DNA from: Pseudomonas sp.
GTDB taxonomy: Bacteria; Pseudomonadota; Gammaproteobacteria; Pseudomonadales; Pseudomonadaceae
Reading direction: 5' to 3'
Assembly (NCBI RefSeq): GCF_030698175.1
Contig: NZ_JAUYNT010000014.1
Coordinates: forward strand, 62,001 to 126,000
DNA length: 64,000 nucleotides
Part shown: positions 27,301-36,700 of the stretch, in pieces
How positions within the stretch are numbered: the stretch's first letter is position 1
Layout: each line of letters starts with the position of its first letter
Program-made: the position numbers and the translations under genes
The notes under the pieces: model-generated
Seen by the model: only the letters and a program-made list of their open reading frames with translations
Told to the model about the DNA's origin: nothing
Database searches by the model: none

Positions 27301-30291
27301 GGCTTTCGTATCGAACTCGGTGAAATCGAAGCCTGCCTGGAGCGTCACCCAGCCGTGCAGCAGGCGCTGGTCAGCCTGCAACGCCTGGGCGCAACCGAGC
27401 TGCTGGTGGCCTACTGGCAGGGCCGCGATGACGTGAGCGACGCGGCCCTGGCCGAGCACCTGCGCGCCGAGCTGCCGGCCTATATGCTGCCGTCCGCCTG
27501 GGTACGCCTGGCGCAATGGCCGCTGAACGCCAACGGCAAGGTGGACCGCCAGGCCCTGCCCGCCCCGCAACTGGCCGAGCGGGCGGCGCTGGAGCCGCTG
27601 CACAGCGACACCGAACGGCAACTCGCGGCGCTCTGGGAAGCCCTGCTGCCGCCGCAGCCCCTGGGTCGGCAGAGCCATTTCTTCGAGGCCGGCGGCCACT
27701 CGCTGCTGGCCACCCGGCTGCTCGCGCGCCTGCGTCAAACGCTGGCCGTGGAGCTGCCGCTGCGCGTCTTACTGGAAGCGCCGCAACTGTGGCGGATGGC
27801 CGAGCGCATCGACGCCTGGCGGGCGTCCAACAGCCTGAGCGCGGCGCCAGCCCGGCAACCAGCCCTGCAATCGACGCCGCGCCACGCGCGCATGCCGCTG
27901 TCCCTCAGCCAGCAACGTTTGTGGCTGGTGAACCGCCTGCAACGCCCGTCCGCGGCTTACAGCATGGCCGCTACCCTGACCCTGCGCGGCGAGCTGGATG
28001 TGCCGGCGCTGCAAGCGACCTTCACCGCGCTGCTGGAGCGCCACGAGGTGCTGCGCACCGCCTACCCGGAGATTGACGGCGAGCCCTGGGCGGTGATCGA
28101 CGACCAGGCGAATTTCACCCTGCCCTACCGCGATCTCAGCGCCCTGCCGCCCGCCGAACGCGACGCCGAAGCAACCCGCGACAGCCTGGCACACCTGCGC
28201 CAGCCCTTCGATCTGAACCACGCGCCGTTGCTGCGGGCGGGCCTGCTCAAGCTGGCGGACGACCAGCACCTGCTGCACCTGGCGCTGCACCATATGGTCG
28301 CCGATGGCTGGTCGGTGGGCGTGCTGACCAACGAGTTCAGCCAGCTCTACAGTCGCCTGCGCGCTGGTCAGCCGACCGACCTGCCGGCCCTGCCGGTGCA
28401 ATACGCCGACTACGCCGTATGGCAACGCCAGTTGCTCAGCGGCGCACGCCTGGAGGCCGAGCTGGGCTTCTGGCGCACCGCGCTGGCCGGCGCGCCGCAG
28501 GTATTGCCGCTGCCCACCGACCACCCGCGCCCGGCCCAGGCCGACAGCAGCGGCGCGACCCATGATTTCCAGGTGCCGGCAGCGTTGGTGAAGCGCCTGG
28601 ATGCCCTGGCCCATGCGCAAAACGCCAGCCTGTATATGGTGCTGTTGGCCGCCTTCCAACTGCTGCTGCACCGCCTGACCGGCAGCCGCGACCTGCTGCT
28701 GGGCACCGATGTGGCCGGGCGCGAGGCGGCCGAGCTGGAGGGGCTGATCGGCTTCTTCGTCAACGTGCTGCCGCTGCGCTCGCAGTGGCGCGATGGCGTG
28801 CGCTTCGTCGATCTGCTGGAGCAGACCAAGCAGACCAGCCTGGCCGCCTTCGAGCACCAAGCGCTGCCCTTCGACCGCATCGTCGAGGCGCTGGACGTGC
28901 CCCGCGAGCGCAGCCGCAACCCGCTGGTGCAGGCGTTGTTCGTGCTGCAAAACACCCCGCAAGGCCGCTTCGCCATTGCCGGGCTGGAGGTCGAACTGCT
29001 GCCCCCCGCCGAGCGCAGCAGCAAGTTCGACATGGCCCTGTTCCTCGAAGCCTGTGAACAGGGCTTGCGCGGCAACTGGGTCTACGCCAGCGCCCTGTTC
29101 AAGGCCGAACGCATCGCCGCGTTGGCCGCCGATTGGCTGGCGATTCTCGAACAAGCCGCCAGCGCGCCCGAAACCCTGCTGGAACTGCCAACCCTGCGCA
29201 AGGAACCTGCCGCCATGGGCAAAACGCCTGGCCTGAACGCCAAGCTCGACAAGCTGAAAAAACTCGCGCCGCGCGCCAGCAGCCCGCCGCGCCCGTTGAT
29301 CAAGACCACCCCGCTGACGGCCGGTCGCGACTTCCCGCTGCTGATCGAACCGGCTGTGGCCGACCTCGACCCGCTGGGCTGGGCGCGCAGCTCACGCGAC
29401 CTGATCGACACCCTGCTGTGCCAACACGCCGGGCTGCTATTTCGTGGCTTCGCCTTGCACAGCGCGCAGGATTTCGAAGCCTTCGCCGAGGCCATCCACC
29501 CTGGCCTGTTCGGCGGCTACGGCGACCTGCCGAAGAAGGAAGGCGGACGCAATATCTACCGCTCCACACCCTACCCCGAGCGGGAAATGATCCTCTTTCA
29601 CAACGAGAGCTCGCACCTTCCGCGCGCGCCGCGCAAGCAGTGGTTCTTCTGCGAGCAACCCTCGCCAGTGGGCGGCGCCACCCCCATCGTCGACTGCCGT
29701 GAGCTGTACCGGCGCCTGCCGCCAGCCTTGGCGGAAACCTTCGAGCGCAAGGGTCTGCTCTATGTGCGCACCTTTACCAAACGCCTGGATGTGAGCTGGC
29801 AGGAGTTCTTTAAGACCGATGACCGCGCCGAGGTGGAAGCGCAGTGCCGCGCCACGAACACCGAGTTCGTCTGGCTGGCCAATGACGAATTGCAGACCCG
29901 CACCCGCTGCCCGGCGGTGATCCGCCATCCGTTGAGCGGCGAGCGCAGCTTCTTCAACCAGGTGCAGTTGCACCACGTGCATTGCCTGGAGCCGGAAGTG
30001 CGCGAAGACCTGCTGGCCATGGTTGGCCTGGAGCGCATGCCGCGCCAGGTCTACTTCGGTGACGGCAGCCCGATCAGCGCTGAGGTGATGAGTTTGCTCG
30101 GCCAGCTCTACGAGGCCTGCGCGGTGCGCTTCGACTGGCAGCGTGGCGACGTGGTGATGCTCGACAACCTTCTGGCTGCCCACGCCCGCGACCCCTACGA
30201 GGGCCCCCGCAAGATAGTGGTGGCCATGGGCGACCTGCACGAACCGGCTCAGCTGCTGGCTAGCCCCAGCGCAATGGAATTACAGGATTGA
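21325..30291 (+). CDS. NRPS1: C-A(Asp)-T-T-C*-A(Gly)-T-C-beta-hydroxylase
   Basis: A 2988-residue synthetase. C1 (1-430) keeps HHxxxD (HHISGDF, residue 138). A1 (TSGSTGAPKG at ~597) has pocket residues DLTKVGHVG(K) by my alignment to GrsA, the Asp code. Two nearly identical carriers follow, both GGDSILALQL (Ser 992 and 1064). The next C-like domain (1125-1560) reads RHNLIADGWS, so the second catalytic His is Asn (1274). A2 (TSGSTGRPKG ~1736) gives DILQLGVVW(K), a Gly code. T2 has GGHSL (Ser 2126) and C3 an intact HHMVADG (2322). After a basic linker, residues 2665-2988 are a TauD-like hydroxylase with HNE (2759-2761) and distal His 2953. C-terminally fused hydroxylases are the subtype reported to make L-threo beta-hydroxy-Asp. 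C1 could accept an acyl starter, but no acyl ligase gene is visible. Confidence 0.93.
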   Translation: MTTLQRHLASPGQQALWTFHRLNPTSPAYNMVLARELRAELDPEHLCAAFALVLAHCEALHCGYEEEDGQLWMVQPARIEADVATQQVENLNQADVRAWLEHQADLPFELERGQVCRLRLLHNQTASGPQLHMCAVFHHISGDFFSVEWALELMFAVYEALENDQPLPLPEPGRYFDWLAEQREMQGGESNDALASFWKERLADAPAPLELTPDLPRPRSLSYTGEEFEQWLSHEESQALRALAEQLNISLFALLAGLFQVFMHRQSDQDDFLIGTPTMDRHKAKYKQLIGYTLNAIPLRARLKGNPRLDDCLQSGAKQLREGLRHRRLPLARIQEAAASPTLFRHMLTYMPNRREAALARFSLREHLATQRGAANELNLRWQDDGQRLQAQWRYSSELFHGERIARMAAQFVEFARAAAARPTARLSELPVCAPQDQSRLNGPALAPSAATAVAAFAQQVAAHPQRLALIEGDASLSYAELDQAASRLAERFQAAGLGAGGVVALALPRGMALLTAMLASWKAGAAYLCLDPALPAARRLHMLGDSGAALVVGQGAAPTELGAVHWLDLDAPDTLPDAPRRAIRAVHPAQPAYLIYTSGSTGAPKGVVVTQGNLIHYVDGVLRALQLPADASLTALATVAADLGYTAWFGALLSGRSLRLLDETLASDPEALAASLAAQPVDCLKIVPSHLKALLAVAEPARLLPRHCLVLGGEGLDLALVQSLKKLAPGCRIVNHYGPTETTVGCLSHELEHLEPSLSGLVPVGAPLANVSVQVLDRYLDPLPLGAAGELYVGGAGVASGYLGQPRLSAERFIPNPFAADGSRLYRTGDRARLLPGGRVEFLGRIDNQVKIRGFRVELGEIEASLKACVELRDAVVLAQPAANGEGQRLVAYLVPAKPIQADALRQQLAAQLPDYMLPAVFIELAELPRLANGKVDRQNLPQPAAVQREQAAGGAPRDAVEATLVELWSAVLARESVSIHDDFFALGGDSILALQLIAKARKAGLKFSPKQLFAQPSIAALAATLASPARELEARLLPLWREVLGQPELGRQDDFFAQGGDSILALQLIAKARQAGLKFSPKELFQHPRVAALAALLLTRSAAPAAEPAVKALAPFALSSLPAERLGELAGAELEDAYPLSPLQKGLLFHSLLEGDSGAYVNQLQAELNGPFDPQRFIAAWRAAVAAHPLLRTGVLWQGLDEPLQCVHRRLELPLRQLDWRELDADARREALDLFCRADRHQGFVPDRPPLQRLALMQLDAQRWWLMWSRHNLIADGWSSLALLQEVLARYAGETPPPRPAYREYIGWLAARPTQGSAPFWAQQLSGFEGAGSLPMLAAPRPGQALDQLTQSLRFDSDASSRLNAAARHLNVTLNSLIQAAWGLLLARYNDQPDVVFGAISSGRPSELPGAERMLGVFINTLPLRVQALPQLSVQAYVQAVQSASVALREHEQTPLAEILQASPRGAALFDTLLVFQNLPEIGERRLHAGGLSLQALDNLEQTTYGLTVKAQPGRELELLFSAAAQRLSAPALQALSGHFRELLLALAEDGSRCLGELPLLAAAERDALLRQWNQSVRPLDPHADMLSLFERQVQAAPQRQALVCGAQRLSYAELNAQANRLARWLRQAGVGCDQLVAVCLEREAATLVTLLAIHKAGGAYLPIDPAQPPARNADILEQAQPSLLLTREALRGGFAPQLRLVTLEALEPELSTLATDNLRLPVQPRQLAYSLYTSGSTGRPKGVQIERQAFVNFLHGIQEYARLGATDRLLAVTTLGFDIAGLELFLPLVHGACVVLASREQVLQPTELLRLLEQEAITLMQATPASWQMLVEHPSPAWQGLRVLCGGEALGAELAQRLLDLGVQLTNVYGPTETTVWSAAQPVQRVEGAVVPIGRPLANNRLYILDERLEPQPVGVAGELYIGGAGLARGYADRPELTAAAFVPNPFAEAGAPGAEAGSRLYRTGDLARYRADGSVEFLGRRDFQVKLRGFRIELGEIEACLERHPAVQQALVSLQRLGATELLVAYWQGRDDVSDAALAEHLRAELPAYMLPSAWVRLAQWPLNANGKVDRQALPAPQLAERAALEPLHSDTERQLAALWEALLPPQPLGRQSHFFEAGGHSLLATRLLARLRQTLAVELPLRVLLEAPQLWRMAERIDAWRASNSLSAAPARQPALQSTPRHARMPLSLSQQRLWLVNRLQRPSAAYSMAATLTLRGELDVPALQATFTALLERHEVLRTAYPEIDGEPWAVIDDQANFTLPYRDLSALPPAERDAEATRDSLAHLRQPFDLNHAPLLRAGLLKLADDQHLLHLALHHMVADGWSVGVLTNEFSQLYSRLRAGQPTDLPALPVQYADYAVWQRQLLSGARLEAELGFWRTALAGAPQVLPLPTDHPRPAQADSSGATHDFQVPAALVKRLDALAHAQNASLYMVLLAAFQLLLHRLTGSRDLLLGTDVAGREAAELEGLIGFFVNVLPLRSQWRDGVRFVDLLEQTKQTSLAAFEHQALPFDRIVEALDVPRERSRNPLVQALFVLQNTPQGRFAIAGLEVELLPPAERSSKFDMALFLEACEQGLRGNWVYASALFKAERIAALAADWLAILEQAASAPETLLELPTLRKEPAAMGKTPGLNAKLDKLKKLAPRASSPPRPLIKTTPLTAGRDFPLLIEPAVADLDPLGWARSSRDLIDTLLCQHAGLLFRGFALHSAQDFEAFAEAIHPGLFGGYGDLPKKEGGRNIYRSTPYPEREMILFHNESSHLPRAPRKQWFFCEQPSPVGGATPIVDCRELYRRLPPALAETFERKGLLYVRTFTKRLDVSWQEFFKTDDRAEVEAQCRATNTEFVWLANDELQTRTRCPAVIRHPLSGERSFFNQVQLHHVHCLEPEVREDLLAMVGLERMPRQVYFGDGSPISAEVMSLLGQLYEACAVRFDWQRGDVVMLDNLLAAHARDPYEGPRKIVVAMGDLHEPAQLLASPSAMELQD

Positions 30292-30296
30292 ACGAC

Positions 30297-33200
30297 ATGC
30301 ACGAGATCGATTCGGGATACCCCCTTAGCCCGGAACAACAGGCCGCACTCGACGCCGGCCACCCGGCAGCGCAACTGCGTATCAGCTTGAACGGCGCGCT
30401 GGACGAAACACGCCTGCGCCAAGCGCTGCTCAGCCTGGTGGCGCGCCACGACAGTCTGCGCATGGCCCTGCGCCCGTCACCGCTCTATCGCGGCCTGCGC
30501 CAGCAACCGGTGGAGGCCGATCTGGACTGGCATACGCTGGACCTGCGCACCACGGCGGACAGCCTGGAAACGCGCGTGAGCGAGCTTTGCGCCCAGCCGT
30601 TGGCCCTGGACAGCGGCCGCCTGCTGCGGGCCGTATTGGTCCGCCTGGACGAACGCGATTGGCACCTGGCGCTGAGCCTGGCGCCCAGCGCCGCTGACCG
30701 CCTGAGCCTGGAAACCCTGTTCGCCGAGCTGCCACAGCTTTACGACCAGCAGTACGCCGAGCTGGAAGAGGCCTTCCAGTACTCGCAATTTATCGAGTGG
30801 CGTACCGAGCTGGCAGCCGACCCCGAAGCCGAAACCGGCCGCGCCTACTGGGCCGAGCTGGGCCTGGCGCAACTGCCGGAATTGCATCTGGGCTACCGCC
30901 GTCAGGCCCAGGCCGACGACTCCCAGGGCTGCTTGATCCAAGCCCTGCCCGCGACGCTAGCGGCCGAACTGGAACGCCTCGCCGAAGCCCGCCAGCAATC
31001 CTTGCCGACCCTGCTGCAAGCCGCCTGGTGGGCGCTGCTGGCGCGCATCGGTGGGCAACCGGCCTTTGCCGGCGGCTGGCAGCACGACTGCCGGCGCGAC
31101 TACGAGGCCCTGGCCGGCGGGATCGGCGTTTTCGACAAGGTGCTGCCGCTACCGCTGCGCCTCGACCCGACCGAATCTTTCTCGCACTGGCTGCAACGCC
31201 TGGCGGTTGTGCTGGAAGAGCATGTCGGCGCGCAAGAATACTGGTCCCTGGCCGAGCCGCAGCAGGCGCATTTCAGCGTCGGCTTCGCCCTCGCGGGTCA
31301 GCCCGGCGAGCGACAAGCCGGCGGGTTGAACTGGTGCGCCTTGGCACTGCCGGGCGCCGACCCGCGCTTCGAACTGGCCCTGCAAGTCCGGCTGGCGGAC
31401 AGCGGCGTGACCCTGGCCCTGCATCACGACAACGCCCGCTATGGCCAGGACGCTGCGCGCTGCCTGCTGGAGCAATACCTCTGCCTGCTGGAACAACTGC
31501 CGGCACGCCTCGACGCGCCCTTGGCCGAACTGCATCTCAGCCCGGCCGCCCATCGCCCGCGCCAGTTGGCGCTGTGCGGGCCGACGCGAAACTTTGGTCA
31601 ACTCAGCCTGCCGGCGCGTCTTGCCCACTGGGCGGCGACCACGCCCGAAGCCGAGGCCTTGCAAGCCGGCGAGCTGCAGCTGAACTACGCCGAATTGAAC
31701 CAGCGTGTCGAACGCCTGGCCGCCGCGCTGCAAGCCCGTGGCATCGGTGCCGAGTGTCGCGTGGCGCTGCTGCTGCCGCGCTGCGGCGAGCTGGTGCTGG
31801 CGCTGTTGGCGGTGCTGCGCGCCGGGGCCGCCTATGTGCCGCTGGACCCGAGCTGGCCGGCCGCGCGCCTGCAGAAAATCCTCGCCGATGCCCAGCCACA
31901 ACTGTTGTTGAGCGAATTGCCGAGAGACGATCTGCATGAGCAAAGCTTGCGCCTCGCCGATCTTCTAAGCGACGGCCAAGCTGAGCTGGCGCCGCTCGAC
32001 AGCATTCACCTAGATCATGCTGCCTACCTGCTCTACACCTCCGGCACCAGCGGCGAGCCCAAGGGCGTGGTGATCGAGCACGGCCAACTGCTCAACTACA
32101 GCGCCGCCGTCAGCGAAGCGCTGCAGCTGAACAGCTGCCGGCGCTTCGCCCTGACCTCCTCGGTAGCCGCCGACCTGGGCAATACCAGCCTGTTCGGCGC
32201 CCTGTGGAATGGCGCCTGCCTGGTGGTGGCCAGCGACGCGGAGAGCACCGATGCCGCCGCCTTCGCCCGCTTCGTCTTTGATCAACGCATCGACTGCCTG
32301 AAGATGGTGCCCTCGCACCTGGCCGCGCTGCTCGAAGACGATACCGCGAGCCTGCCGGCAACCCTGATTCTCGGCGGCGAAGTCACCCCGCGCGCGCTGC
32401 TGGAACGTATCCGCCGCTTGGCTCCAACCTGCCGCATCCACAACCACTACGGTCCCACCGAAACCACGGTCGGTGTGCTGCTGCACAGCCCCGGGCAAAA
32501 CCCTTGCGACAGCGACAGCCTGCCGCTGGACCGCGCCCTGGCCAATAACTACGCCTATGTGCTGGAAAGCTCCGCCGAGGGCCTGCGCCCCGCGCCGCTG
32601 GGCGCCGCCGGCGAGCTGTACCTGGGCGGCGCGCAGTTGAGCCGTGGTTATCTGCACCGTTCTTCCGACGCCTTCCTCGACGACCCGCTGCGCCCCGGCC
32701 AGCGTCTGTACCGCAGCGGCGACCGCGCTCGCCTGCTGCCGGACGGCCGCCTGCAGTTGCTCGGCCGGGTCGACCAGCAATTGAAGATTCGCGGTTTCCG
32801 CGTCGAACCAGGGGAGTTGGAGGCTGCGCTGTTGGCCCTGAGCGGCGTGAGCCAGGCGGCGGTTAAGGTCGCCGGCGAGCAACTGCACGCCTATGTCGTC
32901 AGCGCACGCCCCACAGAGGAACTGCTCGGCGAATTGCGCGGGCAACTGCCGGATTACCTGCAACCGACCCGCCTGCTCAAGCTCGCTGCACTGCCGCGCA
33001 TGGCCAACGGCAAGATCGACCGCCAGGCGCTGCCCGACCCGGCCAGCCTCGCCGACGACAGCGCCCCGCAGGCACCCCGCGATACCCTGGAAACCCTGCT
33101 CGCCGGGCTCTACGCCGAGCTGCTGGAACGCGACGCGGTGAACATAGAGCACAGCCTGTTCGACCTCGGCGGTCATTCGCTGATGGTGATCAAGCTCTGT

Positions 33201-33413
33201 GCGCGGCTGCGCAAGCTGCTGCAAATCGAAGTGGCGCCGGGCCTGGTGTTCGATCACCCCAGCGTCGCGGACCTGGCCCAAGCCCTGCGCGGGTTGGAAA
33301 GCGTGCCGGGGCGGCTGGAGCAAGTCGCCGAGCTGCGCCTAAAGCTCGCCGCCATGAGCCCAGATGAACGCGTGGCCTTGCAAGCCCGGGCCGCAATGGG
33401 AGAACCAAGTTGA
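30297..33413 (+). CDS. NRPS2: C*-A(Asp)-T
   Basis: A 1038-residue, single-module synthetase. The N-terminal ~420 residues have condensation-domain length and shape but no HHxxxDG: the position reads LAPSAADR (about residue 130), so it cannot be a normal peptide-bond catalyst and fits the 'interface domain' described for siderophore beta-hydroxylases. The A domain (TSGTSGEPKG about 580) has pocket DLTKIGHVG(K), again Asp. The carrier has LGGHSL (Ser 961). I chose ATG 30297, which has AGGA nine bases upstream; a TTG at 30288 overlapping the NRPS1 stop is possible. The condensation onto this Asp is presumably done by the C domain near the end of NRPS1. A 360-base repeat region follows. Confidence 0.9.
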   Translation: MHEIDSGYPLSPEQQAALDAGHPAAQLRISLNGALDETRLRQALLSLVARHDSLRMALRPSPLYRGLRQQPVEADLDWHTLDLRTTADSLETRVSELCAQPLALDSGRLLRAVLVRLDERDWHLALSLAPSAADRLSLETLFAELPQLYDQQYAELEEAFQYSQFIEWRTELAADPEAETGRAYWAELGLAQLPELHLGYRRQAQADDSQGCLIQALPATLAAELERLAEARQQSLPTLLQAAWWALLARIGGQPAFAGGWQHDCRRDYEALAGGIGVFDKVLPLPLRLDPTESFSHWLQRLAVVLEEHVGAQEYWSLAEPQQAHFSVGFALAGQPGERQAGGLNWCALALPGADPRFELALQVRLADSGVTLALHHDNARYGQDAARCLLEQYLCLLEQLPARLDAPLAELHLSPAAHRPRQLALCGPTRNFGQLSLPARLAHWAATTPEAEALQAGELQLNYAELNQRVERLAAALQARGIGAECRVALLLPRCGELVLALLAVLRAGAAYVPLDPSWPAARLQKILADAQPQLLLSELPRDDLHEQSLRLADLLSDGQAELAPLDSIHLDHAAYLLYTSGTSGEPKGVVIEHGQLLNYSAAVSEALQLNSCRRFALTSSVAADLGNTSLFGALWNGACLVVASDAESTDAAAFARFVFDQRIDCLKMVPSHLAALLEDDTASLPATLILGGEVTPRALLERIRRLAPTCRIHNHYGPTETTVGVLLHSPGQNPCDSDSLPLDRALANNYAYVLESSAEGLRPAPLGAAGELYLGGAQLSRGYLHRSSDAFLDDPLRPGQRLYRSGDRARLLPDGRLQLLGRVDQQLKIRGFRVEPGELEAALLALSGVSQAAVKVAGEQLHAYVVSARPTEELLGELRGQLPDYLQPTRLLKLAALPRMANGKIDRQALPDPASLADDSAPQAPRDTLETLLAGLYAELLERDAVNIEHSLFDLGGHSLMVIKLCARLRKLLQIEVAPGLVFDHPSVADLAQALRGLESVPGRLEQVAELRLKLAAMSPDERVALQARAAMGEPS

Positions 33414-33462
33414 AGTCGCGGCCAAGCGCCGCGCCCACAGGCTCGTGGTTCCGACGCGCTTT

Positions 33463-33535
33463 TGTGGGAGCGGATTTATCCGCGATTGGGCCTTTCCGGC
33501 AACACAAAAGCATCGCGAATAAATTCGCTCCTACA
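33463..33535. repeat. REPIN copy 1
   Basis: TGTGGGAGCGGATTTATCCGCGA and its inverse TCGCGAATAAATTCGCTCCTACA enclose a short loop, the paired REP arrangement (REPIN) common between genes in Pseudomonas. It lies in the NRPS2-NRPS3 gap and is almost identical to the copy at 33634-33706. Confidence 0.85.
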
Positions 33536-33538
33536 GCC

Positions 33539-33607
33539 GTAGGGTGGATGCCGCCTCTTGCATCCACCGGCCCACGGTGGAAAACGCTGCGCGGTTTTCC
33601 ACCCTAC
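33539..33607. repeat. Double hairpin bounded by GTAGGGTGG / CCACCCTAC
   Basis: Between the two REPINs lie two adjacent hairpins, GGTGGATGC...GCATCCACC and GGTGGAAAAC...GTTTTCCACC, with outer GTAGGG and CCCTAC ends. The outer motif resembles the inverted repeat at 7253-7283. With the REPINs this fills the 364-base gap (33414-33777), which contains no gene. Confidence 0.7.
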
Positions 33608-33633
33608 ACAGGCTCGTGGCTTGGCCGCGCTTT

Positions 33634-33706
33634 TGTGGGAGCGGATTTATCCGCGATTGGGCCTCTCCGGCAACACAAAAGCATCGCGAATAAATTCGCT
33701 CCTACA
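33634..33706. repeat. REPIN copy 2
   Basis: This is a second copy of the same REP pair, differing from copy 1 by about one base in the loop. The similarity extends upstream through CACAGGCTCGTGG (33436 and 33607 regions), so roughly 100 bases are directly repeated. Confidence 0.85.
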
Positions 33707-33777
33707 GGTTTCCTGCGTGCTCTTGCAGATACGCACCAACACCGCGTGCCCCCTCTGCGGGCTTGAAGAGATCTCTC

Positions 33778-36700
33778 ATGGAATTCGACGCTAAAACCCT
33801 GGCCGAACGTATCGCCAAACTCGCTCCGGAAAAACGCCAAGGCTTTATCCGTGCCCTGGCCGACAAAGGCATCCGCCTGAGCCGCCTGCCCATAGTCCCT
33901 GCGCCCCGTAGCAGCGCCGTGCCGCTGTCCTATGCGCAGCAACGGCTGTGGTTTCTGCAGCAGCTGGAGCCGCACAGCGCCGCCTATAACATGCCGGCCG
34001 CCCTGCGCCTGCGCGGCGAGCTGGACCTGACCGCGCTGCAGCGCAGCTTCGACCACCTGCTGCAGCGCCACGAAGCGCTGCGCACCCGTTTTTATCAGGG
34101 CGAAGGCGAAGCCGAGCAGAGAGTCCATGCCGCACTGCCCCTGGCAATAGGCGAGACCGATCTGGCCGGCTTGCCCGCGGTCGAGCGCGAAGAGCGCCTG
34201 CGGCAGATGATCGACGCCGAGGCCAACGGCCCTTTCGACCTCAGCCAAGGCCCGCTGCGTCTGCAGCTGATACGCCTGGCGCTGGACGAGCATGTGCTGC
34301 TGCTGACCGCCCACCATATAGTCGCCGACGCCTGGTCGCTGGGCATCCTAACTCGCGAGTTGTCCAGCTGCTACGCGGCACTGCGCCAAGGACAAAACCC
34401 ACAACTGCCGGCGCTGCCGATCCAGTACGCCGACTACGCGCTGTGGCAGCGCAATTGCCTGGCCGGCGCGGCGCTGGAACCCGAGCTGGCTTACTGGACC
34501 ACCCAACTCGGCGGCGAACAGCCGATGCTGGAGCTGCCCAGCGACCGGCCACGGCCCAAGCTTGCCAGCGGCCGTGGTGGGCGCCACAGCCTACGGCTGG
34601 ACGCCGAGCTGAGCGCCGGCCTCAACCGCCTCGCCCGCGAGCGCGGCACCACGCTGTTCAGCGTGCTGCTGGCGGCCTTCGACGTGCTGCTCTACCGCCT
34701 CAGCGGGCAGACCGACCTGCGTGTCGGCGTGCCGGTGGCCAACCGCACCCGGGTGGAAACCGAGGGGCTGATCGGCTGCTTCGTCAACACCCTGGTGCTG
34801 CGCGCCGAGTTGAATGGCCAGCAGCCCTTCGTCGCTTTGCTGGATCAGCTCAAGGCCACCAGCCTTGCCGCCCAGGCCCATCAGGAGCTGCCTTTCGAGC
34901 GCCTGGTGGAAGCCCTGCAACCCGAGCGCGATCTCAGCCATCCGCCGCTGTTTCAGGTGCTGTTCAACCTATTCGAAGGCCAGCAATCGCGCCGCCTGGA
35001 ACTGCCGGGCCTGACCATCGAGGAAATCCAGCGCGAGCAGAGCGCCGCGCAGTTCGACCTGAGCCTGGACATGGCCGAACGCGACGGCCAGTTAGAGGCC
35101 TGCTTCAGCTTCAACCGCGACCTGTTCGACGACGCCAGCATTGCCCGCTATGCAGGCGGCTTCGGGCGCTTGCTGCACGGCATTCTGGCCAACCCGAGTT
35201 GCCGCATCGGCCAACTGCCGCTGCTCAGTGAAGCCGAACACGCCGCGCTGCTGAGCGAATGTCAGGCGCGGATGGTTCTACCCAGCGCGGAGTTGGTGCA
35301 CCTGCGCCTGGCCGCCCAGGCCGTCGCCACGCCCACAGCGTCCGCTCTGGTGTTGGACGATTGCACTTGGACCTACGCCGAACTCAACCAGCGCGCCAAC
35401 CACATCGCCCACCGCCTGCTGGCCCTGGGTCTGCCGGCGGAGGCGCGCATCGGCCTGTGCCTGCCGCGCGGGCTGGAGATGGTCGCGGCGCTGTTCGGCT
35501 GCCTCAAGGCCGGGCTGGCCTTCGTGCCGCTGGACCCGGATTTCCCCGCCGAACGCCTGGCCCATATGATCGAGGACGCCGGTATTCGCCTGTTGTTGGT
35601 GGCGCCCGAGACCCTCGCCGCCACGCACGTCCATGCCCAACTGGAACGCCTCGACGTAACCGCCATCGCCTCGGGCCCAGTGTTCGACCCGGCGGTGGCC
35701 GTGCACCCTGCGCAACTGGCCTACCTGATGTACACCTCCGGCTCCACCGGCAAACCCAAGGGCGTGGCCATCGATCACCAAGCGCTGGCCGGGCACAGCG
35801 AGGTGGCGCTGGGCTTCTTCGAGCTGAGCGCGGCCGACCGGGTGCTGCAATTCTCCACCTTCAATTTCGACGGCTTCGTCGACCAGCTTTTCCCCGCTCT
35901 CTGCTGCGGCGCCTGTGTGGTGTTGCGTGGCCCAGAGCTGTGGGACAGCCAGGAATTCAAGCGTCGCGTATTGCGCCACGGCATCAGTGTGGCCGACCTG
36001 GCCACCGCCTATTGGTACCAGTTGGCTCAGGACTTCGCCGCCGAACCGCCCGCCGACCATGGCGCGCTGCGTCTGGTCAGCGCCACCGGCGAGGCGATGC
36101 CGCCCGAAGGGCTGAGCGCCTGGCGCCAAGCCGGCCTGGCGCCCATACGCCTGCTCAACACCTATGGCCCCACCGAAGCCACGGTGACCGCCAGCGTGCA
36201 GGACTGCCAAGCCTGGGCCAGCGGCGCGCAACCGCTGCCGCTGCAGATGCCAATCGGCCAAGCCCTACCCGGCCGCGCCTTCTACCTGCTGGACCGCGAC
36301 GGCAACCTGGCGCCGCCCGGCGTACCGGGCGAGCTGTGTATCGGCGGCGAGCTGCTGGCCCGTGGTTACCATGGCCGCTCGGCATTGAGCGCCGAACGCT
36401 TCGCCCCCGACCCCTTCGGCCCGCCGGGCAGCCGTCTGTACCGCACCGGCGATCTGGCGCGGCGCCTGGCGGACGGCGCCATCGAATATCTGGGGCGCAT
36501 CGATCAGCAGGTGAAACTGCGCGGTTTTCGCATCGAACTGGGCGAGATCGAGGCGCGCCTGCAGAGCCATCCGGCCGTGCGTCAGGCCCTGGTGCTGGTG
36601 CGCGAGGACCGCCCCGGCGACCGTCGCCTGGTCGCCTATCTGGTGGCGCATGCCGAGGCGCCTGCCATCGACGCATTGCGCGAGTATCTGGCCGAAACCC

